Origin: JAMDCX01 sp049977145
Lineage (GTDB): Bacteria; Planctomycetota; Phycisphaerae; WQYP01
DNA: 24,289 bases
Assembly: GCA_049977145.1 (NCBI GenBank)
Contig: JBMFGW010000060.1
Coordinates: 1 to 24,289 of the forward strand
Direction: 5' to 3'
Of this stretch, positions 1 to 7,571 are shown in pieces. Each line of letters begins with the position of its first letter. Position 1 is the stretch's first letter. The translations under genes and the position numbers were made by a program. The notes under the pieces are model-generated. The model ran no database searches, was not told the origin of the DNA, and saw only the letters and a program-made list of their open reading frames with translations.

Positions 1-98
1 GCCACTTGTTTGGAAAGCTCCGCGACCTGTTGCTGCAACGCTGCAATGGTGGCATCACGCTGGGCCAGCTGCGCACGAGAAGTGAGACGGGGACGCGA
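1..98 (-). pseudogene. Coiled-coil fragment, possibly front of an IS66-type transposase (runs off window)
   Basis: Read on the minus strand, this stretch encodes a heptad-patterned helix containing LAQRDATIAALQQQVAELSK. The frame is closed upstream by a TAG at 99-101, and there is no ATG, GTG or TTG between that stop and the helix, so it lacks a normal start and is probably a broken gene. The pattern (RDATIAxLxxQVAEL) resembles the N-terminal leucine-zipper segment of IS66-family TnpC proteins, and IS66 remnants occur elsewhere in the window (12614-13420). The diagnostic segment that would follow (NSSKPPSSD-like) lies outside the window, so a structural coiled-coil protein is equally possible. 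Confidence 0.35.
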
Positions 99-311
99 CT
101 AGTTAATGGAATGGGTGACGGATTTAACTGTTATTGGATGGTGTCTGGCGCGGCGGCAAAATGGGCGGTGTTCGGATGCCGGAGCAAATGTTGTGGTCGC
201 AAGAGATGAAATAAGTATGGAGGCCAAGATAAAAACGGCGGCTGGGGATCCCGATGTTTATCGGGACGGTCCCAAGGCGACATATTTCCACAACGGAGGC
301 GGCAGAGGTGA
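99..311. other. Non-coding stretch with one hairpin
   Basis: No convincing gene. The one visible structure is at 245-273: CCCGAT (250-255) and ATCGGG (260-265) form a 6-bp stem over a GTTT loop, with outer GGGA/TCCC pairs. No T-tract follows, so it is not a standard intrinsic terminator. The short forward open frames here have no ribosome binding site and no recognisable protein. Confidence 0.3.
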
Positions 312-2138
312 TCGGAGGGTGCTTTTGCCAGTGGTGATAATACGATTTCCGATACGGTAAATGTAACCGTCGCCAGCCTGCAATTGGTTTATACCGACGT
401 GACCGGCATCTCGCACGCCAATCCAACCTCAGCCTTTACCACCAACATGGACCAGAACCGCATTGCGCCAAACTTGCAGCCCGGCGGCATTGCCGCTGAT
501 TGGCAGAATGGTGTCGATGACGGCTCACTGTTGCTGGTGCGGGCGGTCGGATCGCTGTCGCTTGAAAATCTGATCCAGAAAGGCAACCTCACGCTTGATT
601 TCGGCCAACTTTTCCCAGATATTGGTACGGGTATTTATTCGTTGCAATCCGATGGCAGTAATGGAGAATTGTTGCCCTTGAGCACTTGGCAGTCCAATCT
701 CACCGCGGATACAGCGCTGAAGGGCGTGCAGACCAACACCAGCCCCGCCCAAGGCTCAACCCGATGGGAGGGTACCGCAGCCGGAGGGGCGGCGCTGGAT
801 GTTCTGGGCGTGTAATTCTACGAACCGCCGGCGGAATTTCTGCCGCAGGGCGAAAGCAGCAATGCCTTTTTCCGGCAAATCCATGTCGGTGTATCGCTGA
901 ATTATGCCAATGCTACTCTGCCGCCTCGTATGCCGGGGCCAAGCCCGGTGCCCTGATGCTCACCCGTCCGCCGGTGGTGTTTGTGCATGGGATCAATAGC
1001 GGACCGAACGTGTGGGAGGGCTTTTCAACAACGGGCCAACCGAATATGGCGGCCGTGCTGCAAAGCCAGGGGTACATCATCGAAGCAACTTCTTTTGCCG
1101 ATCACTCCACGAGTGACGGCGGTATGGGACCGCTGACCACCGACTGGACCTATGTGCAGAGCGCCGTTGAGCACACTTTACAGGCGTTCCGCGCTGGCGG
1201 CGTCAAGTATTCCACCGATGGACCGGGTAACGCGCTTTCCACCAACCTCGCCCTGGGCACATTGATTGCCGTGCAGAAAGTGGATGTCGTGGCCCACAGT
1301 TATGGCGGCCTGTTGACGCGCTGGTACATGGAACAGGCGACGGGTACCAGCGGCGGCAAGCTGTTTGAGGATTTCCGCAATATTCGCACGCTGGTTGAAC
1401 TTGGCACGCCGAATCTTGGTTCGCCGCTGGCAAATATGATTGATGAGATATATAAGAATCCGCTGATTGCCAATGCGGACATCAATTCCAGCACCTTCGC
1501 GGCGCTTGCCGGCCCTACTGAGGTGGATTTGCTCAAATGGTTGGGGCAGACGCACTACTTCGGTCTCCTAAGCCCGCCTCCACTTCCGACCAGCGCGGAT
1601 GGCTCAACCGCCATACCCTTTCTTTGAAGATGCGGCCATCAACAGCCCGCTCTTGACGCAGCTCAACGCGGGGGCCACGGTATTCAGTAACGACGTGTCG
1701 TATGCTGCGGTCTACGGGACGCAAACCAGCCTCTATGGCAAATTTCCGCTCTTTGCTGACATCCAGCCCTTGGCACCCAACGGAAGCTCCTATTTCCCGT
1801 GGCCCCAAATTCTGGATGGAGCCGGTAATGATTCCGTTGTGCCGACATGGAGCGCGAAGCTGCCCGATTTGGGCTACGATCTGCCCGTGTATACAGACCA
1901 CGTTGATCTTGAGTCTAATCCCGCGGTCGAAGCACAGGTTGTCGCTTGGTTGAATAACCCAAATCTTCCGCTGGGTTCGATCCAACGCAACGCAATCACG
2001 GTTAGTAACTCGACATCCTATCCCCAAGGAATCTACGCTCCACCGGTTTGCGCCATGGCGAATTTTCAATGCCATTTGAAAGCGACTATAATATTACGGT
2101 TTGGTTGTGGCGCGCCGTGCGCCGGTTCGGGTACGTGA
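312..2138 (+). pseudogene. Decayed secreted lipase/esterase (alpha/beta-hydrolase)
   Basis: Three consecutive frames add up to one large protein with no start in the window. The first frame (open from 312) gives a surface-protein-like segment, hits a TAA at 813-815, and continues in the same frame (FYEPPAEFLPQGES) to about 953. The hydrolase domain then continues in the next frame (about 950-1620): VVFVHGINS is the oxyanion strand and AHSYGG (near 1293) is the nucleophile elbow with catalytic serine. After a second shift at about 1617-1625 the third frame supplies GNDSVVP (candidate acid) and DHVDL (candidate histidine). All triad elements are recognisable, so decay looks recent. Sequencing indels cannot be excluded, but neighbouring genes are intact. 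The exact C-terminus is unclear; recognisable protein fades around 2000. The lipase assignment is by motif; the substrate is unknown. Confidence 0.7.
2063..2092 (+). promoter_or_regulatory. Sigma70-like promoter for mqnE
   Basis: A perfect -10 box TATAAT lies at 2087-2092 with TTTTCA (4 of 6 matches to TTGACA) at 2063-2068 and 18 nt between. Transcription would start near 2099, giving a leader of about 60 nt before the ATG at 2159. It sits inside the tail of the lipase pseudogene, which fits loss of selection on that frame. Confidence 0.5.
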
Positions 2139-2158
2139 ACCTCGCGGAGATGATTCTG

Positions 2159-3379
2159 ATGCTTCCTGTTGATACAGCCACTTTATCCACTGTCGGTGGC
2201 TCACGCGGAGCGGCTCTGCCGCATTTCCTGGATCCCGCGGACATCGCTGACCCGGCGCTGCGACCCGTGGCGGAAAAAGTATTGTCCGCGGTGCGGCTGG
2301 ATTTTGATGATGGGATGGCGCTATGGAATTCGCGCGACCTATTTACTATCGGCGCCTTGGCCAACGCCATGCGGACGGCCCTGCACGGGCGTATAGCCTA
2401 TTACAACATCAATCGGCATATTAATTATTCCAATATTTGCGCGTTGTCCTGCAAGTTCTGCGAATTTCAGCGCAAACGCGGAGAAGTGGGCGCTTATGAA
2501 TATGATTTGGACGAAATTTACCGCATTGCCGGACAGGCCGCCGCGGGAGGGGCCACAGAAATTCATATTGTCGGCGGTTTGCACCCCTGGTTGCCATTTG
2601 CATGGTACTTGGAGATGCTTAGCGGCATAAAGAAGCGTTATCCGCGTTTGCATCTGAAATGTTTTACCGCCATTGAAATTGACCATTTTTGCCGCATCTC
2701 CAGTCTTTCGATCCGGGAAGTGCTGGAGGCCTTGCGGGAGCATGGTCTGGGTTCGATGCCTGGCGGTGGCGCGGAAGTTTTTGATGATCGCGTACATGAT
2801 GACGTCTTCAAAGGCAAACTCCGCGGCGACGGCTGGATGCGCATTCATCGCATTGCGCATGAATTGGGAATTAAAACCAATGCCACCATTCTTTATGGCC
2901 ACGTTGAAACACGGGCGGAACGCGTGCGGCACCTTCTCAAACTGCGGGAATTACAGGATGCGGCTCCGGGCTTTCAGTGCATTATTCCACTTTCATTTAT
3001 TCCCGACGGCAGTGCATTGGCGCACCTGCCCGGTAACACCGGCCTGGAAGATATCAAGATGCTGGCGATATCCCGGCTTATGCTGCCCAATTTTCCGCAT
3101 GTCAAAGCCTTCTGGATCATGCAAAGCATGAAGCTTTCACAAGTCAGTCTGAACTTTGGGGTTGATGATCTTGATGGTACGGTGATGTGGTATGACATCA
3201 CCAAGCGCGAAGGTGGATCAGGTAATAAACATCAGGAACAAACGGTGGAAGACATCCGCCGCCTGGTGGTGGAAGCGGGCTATATTCCCGTTGAACGCGA
3301 CACCCTGTATCGCCGCATAATCCGCAATGGCAGCGACTGGCATGTTGAAAATCAGGTTCCGACCACCACCGCCTCGTAG
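2159..3379 (+). CDS. mqnE: Aminodeoxyfutalosine synthase MqnE (radical SAM)
   Basis: This enzyme joins SAM chemistry to 3-[(1-carboxyvinyl)oxy]benzoate to give aminodeoxyfutalosine, an early step of the futalosine route to menaquinone. From this start the protein has 406 residues; the radical-SAM 4Fe-4S motif CxxxCxxC is C94, C98 and C101 (CALSCKFC). GGGAEVF, TNATILYGHVET and the late VERDTLY are typical of MqnE rather than its relatives MqnC or CofH. The start at 2159 is chosen because GGAG at 2146-2149 lies 9 nt upstream; ATG 2150 is also in frame but too close to that site, and the frame stays open back to 2048 through pseudogene sequence. No other mqn gene is in the window. A 62-bp repeat starts at the base after the stop codon. 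Confidence 0.88.
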   Translation: MLPVDTATLSTVGGSRGAALPHFLDPADIADPALRPVAEKVLSAVRLDFDDGMALWNSRDLFTIGALANAMRTALHGRIAYYNINRHINYSNICALSCKFCEFQRKRGEVGAYEYDLDEIYRIAGQAAAGGATEIHIVGGLHPWLPFAWYLEMLSGIKKRYPRLHLKCFTAIEIDHFCRISSLSIREVLEALREHGLGSMPGGGAEVFDDRVHDDVFKGKLRGDGWMRIHRIAHELGIKTNATILYGHVETRAERVRHLLKLRELQDAAPGFQCIIPLSFIPDGSALAHLPGNTGLEDIKMLAISRLMLPNFPHVKAFWIMQSMKLSQVSLNFGVDDLDGTVMWYDITKREGGSGNKHQEQTVEDIRRLVVEAGYIPVERDTLYRRIIRNGSDWHVENQVPTTTAS

Positions 3380-3441
3380 GAGAGTGGTACCGCCGCGGAC
3401 GGATACCGAATTTGGCAGGCCGAAAGGCCGGGAAAGGTAAC
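3380..3441 (+). repeat. Interspersed 62-bp repeat, copy A (IS66-end-like)
   Basis: The copy starts right after the mqnE stop. It matches copy B (10853-10915, opposite strand) at about 53 of 62 positions by hand alignment. It contains GGTACCGCCG, a degenerate CCGTGAACGGATACC block, the hairpin GGCC-GAAA-GGCC (3418-3429), and a degenerate outer block corresponding to CCGTGAACGGTTAC. The outer half is shared with the end of the IS66 remnant at 13391-13420, so it is probably a relic of an IS66-family end or a miniature element. Confidence 0.7.
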
Positions 3442-3484
3442 GCCGTTTCATTATATCCCTTCCCGGTCGGAACATGATTTCCGA
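3428..3484. terminator. Candidate bidirectional terminator between convergent genes
   Basis: Two hairpins lie between the convergent stops of mqnE and the lipoprotein gene. The first pairs CCGGGAAAGG (3428-3437) with CCTTCCCGG (3458-3466), with one bulged A and a loop of about 20 nt. The second pairs TCGGAA with TTCCGA just before 3485. Neither is followed by a strong T-tract, so termination is inferred from position and structure only. Confidence 0.3.
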
Positions 3485-4150
3485 TCATTGAGACTGTGGC
3501 TGATAACCGATGGAATAGCGATAAAACATCCGCGAAATCCGGCGAGCCAGGATCGTTACCATGGCATTTTGCACAGCCTCCGGGCTTTGGCTTACGGTGG
3601 TAGCGGTTGGAATCCGGGCGGTGACGGATAATCCTGGAGAGCCGTCCTTCGGCCAGAGCCGATTGCCATTCTTATCCACAACTTTCACCATCGCGTCGGC
3701 GTTACCCTTGGTCAGTTGTCCGGCGCTTTCCAGCGTAACATCAAATTGCTTCACAAATACATACACCACGGCATTGGCGTTAACCGCCTGGGCGATATCG
3801 GCAATGCCCATGGAATGATATTGCACCGGATTTTGCCGCTGCAAAGCCACAATACGATACGCCGGCACAAAATTATTGGCGCATTTGTGTTGATAGAGAA
3901 TCTGATTTACCAGCGTCATTAATGTCGCCATGGCGTGAATGGTCAATTGGCTGTTAGCGGAGGTATCCACCAGCACCAGGAGGCGATCTTTCTTCGGCAG
4001 TTTGTACAGCGCCGCATGGGATCCATTGCCGGCCAGCAAATACGCCAGTTCACAACCACCCAGTGAAAAAGAGGTCGCCAGCATCAGCGCGGCGACAATC
4101 GCCGTGTGCAACGTTTTTCGTTTAATTTCCAAAGCCCGCCTCGCGATCAT
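3485..4150 (-). CDS. Putative lipoprotein, paralogue of the gene upstream
   Basis: The 221-residue protein has a signal peptide (hydrophobic stretch about 15-30) ending in a lipobox with C33 (LGGC), followed by Glu at +2, so it should be a lipidated envelope protein. The body shows alternating strand and helix patterns (RLLVLVDTSAN, NAVVYVFVKQFDV) and a WPKDG motif. The same layout occurs in the protein encoded just upstream (4122-4802), which has GGCE and WPKSG, so the two are tandem duplicates. The start overlaps the upstream gene by 29 nt, suggesting co-translation. The fold recalls CsgG/LpoB-type small lipoproteins, but that is only a guess; the function is unknown. No strong ribosome binding site is visible, and a start a few codons downstream is possible. 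Confidence 0.75.
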   Translation of the reverse strand: MIARRALEIKRKTLHTAIVAALMLATSFSLGGCELAYLLAGNGSHAALYKLPKKDRLLVLVDTSANSQLTIHAMATLMTLVNQILYQHKCANNFVPAYRIVALQRQNPVQYHSMGIADIAQAVNANAVVYVFVKQFDVTLESAGQLTKGNADAMVKVVDKNGNRLWPKDGSPGLSVTARIPTATTVSQSPEAVQNAMVTILARRISRMFYRYSIGYQPQSQ

Positions 4151-4802
4151 GCCAGTTATAGAAGCAATGCGCCAGCTTGGTACTGAAGCGCTGCAGGGTA
4201 TTCATGCGGACGGTATTGGCATCAGTGTCATAACCCGCCAACGGTCCACTCTTCGGCCACAGTGCGTCGATAGTTGTATGAAACACCTGGCCGCTCCCGG
4301 GCAATTTGACATTATAAACCGCAACATGCGCCGCGATGTGACCCTGTAAAACAAAATTGGTTTTCTGGGAATGTACGGTGTAATCCAGCAGTTCAATATA
4401 TACCACGCGTGCAACCGCAAAGTGCCGCCCGATGGTTTTGATCGGCAGCACATCCCAGTTAGGATTGGCGTTCTGGTAATCCAGCACCAGATGATAATTG
4501 AGAATACGGGCGGTGGGAATGTGTTTTTTCAAGCTCGCGGACACAAACGCCGACACCTCCTGTGGCGCCTGCGGATAAGTGAACATGGTGGAGGCATCCT
4601 CATATACCACAATAGCCACACTCTGCTTTTTCAAGCCGTTATATTGTGCCTTCACCGGCACGCCGACGGTGTTCTGTACCGCCATGCCCAGAAACTCGCA
4701 TCCCCCGGCGCCCCATGTAAAGATCCCCAGTACCAACAGTGCCGCCCAGATGCCGGAACGGTTTGGTTTGTAACATTCATCGCTCTTGATAACTACACTC
4801 AT
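4122..4802 (-). CDS. Putative lipoprotein (first of a tandem pair)
   Basis: The 226-residue protein starts with a short charged leader, a hydrophobic segment (about 17-31) and a lipobox ending at C35 (GAGGCEF). It is paralogous to the following gene: both have the GGCE signal end, a VAIVVYEDAS/LLVLVDTSAN strand near the N-terminus, a central VVYIELLDYTV/VVYVFVKQFDV strand and WPKSG/WPKDG near the C-terminus. I do not recognise a named family. The two genes form an operon with a 29-nt overlap and probably act together at the membrane. ATG 4802 is preceded by only a weak GGGA-like site. The operon runs toward mqnE and ends convergently with it. Confidence 0.75.
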   Translation of the reverse strand: MSVVIKSDECYKPNRSGIWAALLVLGIFTWGAGGCEFLGMAVQNTVGVPVKAQYNGLKKQSVAIVVYEDASTMFTYPQAPQEVSAFVSASLKKHIPTARILNYHLVLDYQNANPNWDVLPIKTIGRHFAVARVVYIELLDYTVHSQKTNFVLQGHIAAHVAVYNVKLPGSGQVFHTTIDALWPKSGPLAGYDTDANTVRMNTLQRFSTKLAHCFYNWHDREAGFGN

Positions 4803-4903
4803 TACTTATTCCCAGCTCTCTGAAACACCCTGCTTCGGTCCGGCTCCCCGGCACCTTGAATACTCCCGCCGCGCTGTCGCCCAACTTTCGCCAAGCTGCG
4901 ATT

Positions 4904-5407
4904 CTACCAGTGCCGACGAAACCATGCACTCATAATAAGAATTTTATAGCCCCAGGCGCCAAGAATAATGACCAGCACCCAGATCAGAATCTTCCAGCGA
5001 TTCCAGGCAAACCAGAAAAAGGATGGCCCGTACCATTTACCGGTAGTCAGCCCTATGGCCCCAAGAACAACGCAAACCACTGCCAAAAATCCAACCATTG
5101 CACCGCCGGGCTGCGTAGCCAATGCCGTCAGCCATTGCCCGTGCGCAACGTGGGATACCGCTGTTGTGTAACCACAGGTGGGGCAGGGCCAGCCGTATTC
5201 CGTATAGAAGCCGCAGGGGGGCAGGCCCAGTTGCGTGTGCGTTGCCAAGCCCGCGGGACTGGGGTTCAGGTACAGGCCGATTCCCAGCATCGGCACAAAG
5301 AGTAACAAAAGAAATGCCGACCATAGCCGCACGCGATGTCGATACGCCCAAGCATACGCTCCGGTCAGACCGACATGAGATTCTGCTTGTTGCACTATTT
5401 GTGACAT
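4904..5407 (-). CDS. DUF2752 family membrane protein
   Basis: This 167-residue protein has a hydrophobic segment at about 29-47, the DUF2752 signature PCGFYTEYG followed by PCPTCGYTTA (C65, C75, C78), and two further hydrophobic segments (about 103-120 and 138-157). DUF2752 proteins are small integral membrane proteins of unknown function, common in planctomycetes and other phyla; the paired cysteines could bind metal or form a disulfide. The ATG at 5407 is used because the upstream in-frame codon (5413) is TTG. No Shine-Dalgarno sequence precedes it. An extended -10-like TGCTATACT lies immediately upstream (TATACT at 5415-5420, minus strand), so the transcript may be leaderless or nearly so. 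Confidence 0.8.
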   Translation of the reverse strand: MSQIVQQAESHVGLTGAYAWAYRHRVRLWSAFLLLLFVPMLGIGLYLNPSPAGLATHTQLGLPPCGFYTEYGWPCPTCGYTTAVSHVAHGQWLTALATQPGGAMVGFLAVVCVVLGAIGLTTGKWYGPSFFWFAWNRWKILIWVLVIILGAWGYKILIMSAWFRRHW

Positions 5408-5468
5408 GCACAACAGTATAGCAAAACGTTGCTGTATTGACAGCTATGGGACGCTTGCAGCGAGCCGC

Positions 5469-5870
5469 TCACAGCTTGGCCGCCAGGGCCGACTTTTCCG
5501 GAATGAACTCCGGCCAATCGGCGTTATCCCAGCCGACTCGGCTGCCCACAGGATAATCCGCTGCCGTCTGTTGCGGCGGCAACCGCACCGTCACCTTATA
5601 ACCGGTTTGCACCAGCAATAAATTATTTCCGGGGTTCTGCCGTAACACCAGCCCCTGCATTCGCCGCGGCCGACCGAAAAGTGGTTCCACATAATTTCCA
5701 CCCTGGCTGACGGCCTCAATTTTTCGCGCTGCCGCATGAATCTCTCCCGTAATCCGCCGACCGACAGCAGTATCCCCGGCGCTGCTACACTTAAACGTGT
5801 TGCGGTAATTTGCGTTCGGCGCTTTCAGTGTAAGCAGATCGTTTTCAATGCTCTCAACAATAAATTTCAT
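5469..5870 (-). CDS. Small protein of unknown function
   Basis: I do not recognise this 133-residue protein. It begins MKFIVESIENDLLTLKAP and is soluble-looking, with no signal peptide or membrane segment. The text is rich in beta-strand patterns (NNLLLVQTGYKVTVRLP) and ends with a tryptophan-containing segment (GWDNADWPEF), suggesting a small beta-barrel or DNA/RNA-contacting domain, but this is speculation. ATG 5870 is chosen over the in-frame TTG 5885 because GGAG stands 9 nt upstream of it. It follows lexA on the same strand after about 80 nt and could be co-transcribed with it. Confidence 0.6.
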   Translation of the reverse strand: MKFIVESIENDLLTLKAPNANYRNTFKCSSAGDTAVGRRITGEIHAAARKIEAVSQGGNYVEPLFGRPRRMQGLVLRQNPGNNLLLVQTGYKVTVRLPPQQTAADYPVGSRVGWDNADWPEFIPEKSALAAKL

Positions 5871-5952
5871 CGCGGCATACTCCAATCAGCAGCAGAATTA
5901 TAAGCTCAATATACCCACTGGCCAATACTCGTAGAGACTCCTGGTGTCAGCG

Positions 5953-6576
5953 TTAGCGCGAAAAAGGCCTTAGTACGCCGATGACCACGCCCTGAATTGT
6001 TATGTCGGAATCCACATAAATGGGAGCCATTGCACTATTGGCCGGTTGCAATCGCACACGATTTTTTTCGCGGTATAGCCGTTTGAGTGTCGCGGCTCCA
6101 TCCGGCAAAAGCGCCACAACCGTCTCTCCATCATGGGCGGTGGAACGCTGTTCCACAATGACCAGATCTCCATCCGTGATGTGATCTTCAATCATCGAAT
6201 CGCCGCGCACCCGCAGGACAAAGGTGCCAAACCGGGAGGAAAACATATCTCCCAGGCTGATGGTGTCCGGATTTTCCACCGCTTCAATCGGCCGCCCGGC
6301 CGCAATGGAACCCGCCAGCGGAAAATCCGTCGCTTGGCTATGCCGGTTCCATGGTTCAGGCAGCTTCACTGCCGGATGCACCGTCAAAGAGCGAGCCTTG
6401 TGCGGTTGCCGCTGAATGAGTTTTTTTTGCTCCAGCGCCTGCACGTGCTCGAACACGGTGACTTTGGACACGCCGAGCTGGTCGGCTATTTCCTGCATCG
6501 TCGGCGAATAGCCCTGGCGCAGTCGAAAGTCGCGGATAGTGGTAAGAATCGCCAATTGTTTCGGCGTTGGGGTCAT
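5953..6576 (-). CDS. lexA: LexA repressor
   Basis: LexA represses SOS genes and cleaves itself when RecA filaments form. The 207-residue protein has the N-terminal winged helix-turn-helix (about 1-65; GYSPTMQEIADQLGVSKVTV) and the C-terminal S24 peptidase domain. The cleavage site is A93-G94 (IAAGRP), the nucleophile is S127 in GDSMIEDHI, and the general base is K165 in ATLKRLYRE, so auto-cleavage should be intact. The start at 6576 is supported by GGAG 7 nt upstream. The upstream gene's open frame overlaps the first 221 nt of lexA in another frame, so lexA is probably translated from a shared transcript. I did not find a clear SOS operator of a known type nearby; planctomycete LexA boxes are poorly defined. 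Confidence 0.93.
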   Translation of the reverse strand: MTPTPKQLAILTTIRDFRLRQGYSPTMQEIADQLGVSKVTVFEHVQALEQKKLIQRQPHKARSLTVHPAVKLPEPWNRHSQATDFPLAGSIAAGRPIEAVENPDTISLGDMFSSRFGTFVLRVRGDSMIEDHITDGDLVIVEQRSTAHDGETVVALLPDGAATLKRLYREKNRVRLQPANSAMAPIYVDSDITIQGVVIGVLRPFSR

Positions 6577-7249
6577 CGGTATTCTCCATACTTGGATGAT
6601 TGCTCAATAGTGTCGCTGTGGACCGCGCGGCCGCTGGATCGTCGTGGCCCGCGGTATACTTCAAGTGCGGAGACATACTGCCAAAATCGGTATCCAGCCC
6701 CACGGTAACCGGTACGGGTCGCATATACTTTTCGCAAGTTGGGAGCTGTCCGCGCGCAGTTCGCTGCGCTGCGGCCCACCGCAAAGCCCGCGTCCAAGGA
6801 GAGTATTGGTCGCCCTGTCCACAGGCGGGGCAAGGCTCCAGCAGTTCCGGCCGCGCTTCGCTGCGGTAACGTCGCCCCGGATGAATGCCCAGAAATACAT
6901 CCCGAATTTCGCGGAACAACAACTGCAATGGAGAAAATATTTCCGCGACTTTGGCTTCCTCTTCCTCCTCCAACTGCTGCGGTCGATAGCGGTGGCCGTA
7001 CCAATCCACCATATATTCTCCGCCGGGACCGAAGCTGCACAGCGGCACTTCCATCTGCCGTAGAGAGCGCGCAATGGCCGGCTCGCCATTGGCCAGAATT
7101 TTTCCGGTTCGAATGCGATAAATTTTCAACCGGCCTGGATCTTTGTGCCGGGGTGGTTGGGATGGTTCCGCCATGTTGCGTCTGGCAGTTATCAGATCTG
7201 AACCCATGGCGGCAACTGATGCTGGAATATCTATGAGGCTTGTGGCCAT
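6356..7249 (-). CDS. Unknown cysteine-containing protein upstream of, and overlapping, lexA
   Basis: This is an unrecognised protein of up to 297 residues. The first 200 or so residues look like real protein: PGRLKIYRIRTGK, then GPGGEYMVDWYGHRYRP, an acidic run (QLEEEEEAKV), an amphipathic helix, and PCPACGQG with a later PTCEKY, possibly a small metal site. The start is well supported by AAGGAG (complement of 7259-7264), 9 nt before ATG 7249. The last 74 codons overlap lexA in a different frame; because lexA's helix-turn-helix is clearly constrained, this tail may be an accidental extension, or a frameshift may have removed the original stop. Position suggests a lexA operon partner. No function is proposed. 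Confidence 0.5.
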   Translation of the reverse strand: MATSLIDIPASVAAMGSDLITARRNMAEPSQPPRHKDPGRLKIYRIRTGKILANGEPAIARSLRQMEVPLCSFGPGGEYMVDWYGHRYRPQQLEEEEEAKVAEIFSPLQLLFREIRDVFLGIHPGRRYRSEARPELLEPCPACGQGDQYSPWTRALRWAAAQRTARGQLPTCEKYMRPVPVTVGLDTDFGSMSPHLKYTAGHDDPAAARSTATLLSNHPSMENTDDPNAETIGDSYHYPRLSTAPGLFADDAGNSRPARRVQSHRVRARAGAGAKKTHSAATAQGSLFDGASGSEAA

Positions 7250-7571
7250 GATAAAGGACTCCTTTCCATTCCAAACTGATAACGGCCGGATGATCGCACA
7301 GTTGCACTGCCGTTACGGAGTATCTCAAAGCGCCTATCCCGACACTCTGCTGTATCTTATATCGGATCATACCAGCCGTTTCCTTTAGCAAATCCGTAAG
7401 GATTCTGTTTGGATAATATACATTAACATTTTACGAACGTCCAGCAACTCGGATATTGTCTCGTCTCCGGCGTTTCGTGGATCGGTAATTCCATGTATCA
7501 TTTAGATTTTCCGGCATTGCTGCCGGTGTTGGAATTGACTTTGCCATGCTGGCATTCCGGGAGCTTTCGCC
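7250..7571. other. Divergent intergenic region (lexA side / ilvE side)
   Basis: There is no gene here. It should hold the promoters of both divergent units. Visible elements are a TAACGG...CCGTTA dyad around 7280-7316, a tight hairpin AATCC-GTAA-GGATT (7391-7404) with a GNRA-type loop followed by CTGTTT, an AT-rich stretch with GATAATATA near 7412, and TTGACT at about 7535 without a matching -10. The class IV aminotransferase ribosome site GGGAG ends 8 nt before ATG 7572. Confidence 0.4.

Noticed and set aside
1533..2075. Leftward open frame across the lipase pseudogene
   Set aside because: The forward frames carry all lipase motifs; the reverse text is a shadow.
2339..2932. 197-codon leftward frame antisense to mqnE
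   Set aside because: The forward frame has the radical-SAM motif and full family match; the reverse has none.
6573..7391. 272-codon leftward frame overlapping the gene before lexA
   Set aside because: Arg/Ser-rich shadow text with no motif; the overlapping frame from 7249 has a good ribosome site and protein-like composition.
7433..7442. Possible SOS box half-site (CGAAC) upstream of the lexA unit
   Set aside because: Only one half of the CGAAC-N4-GTTCG type operator is present, and the LexA box of this lineage is not known to me.
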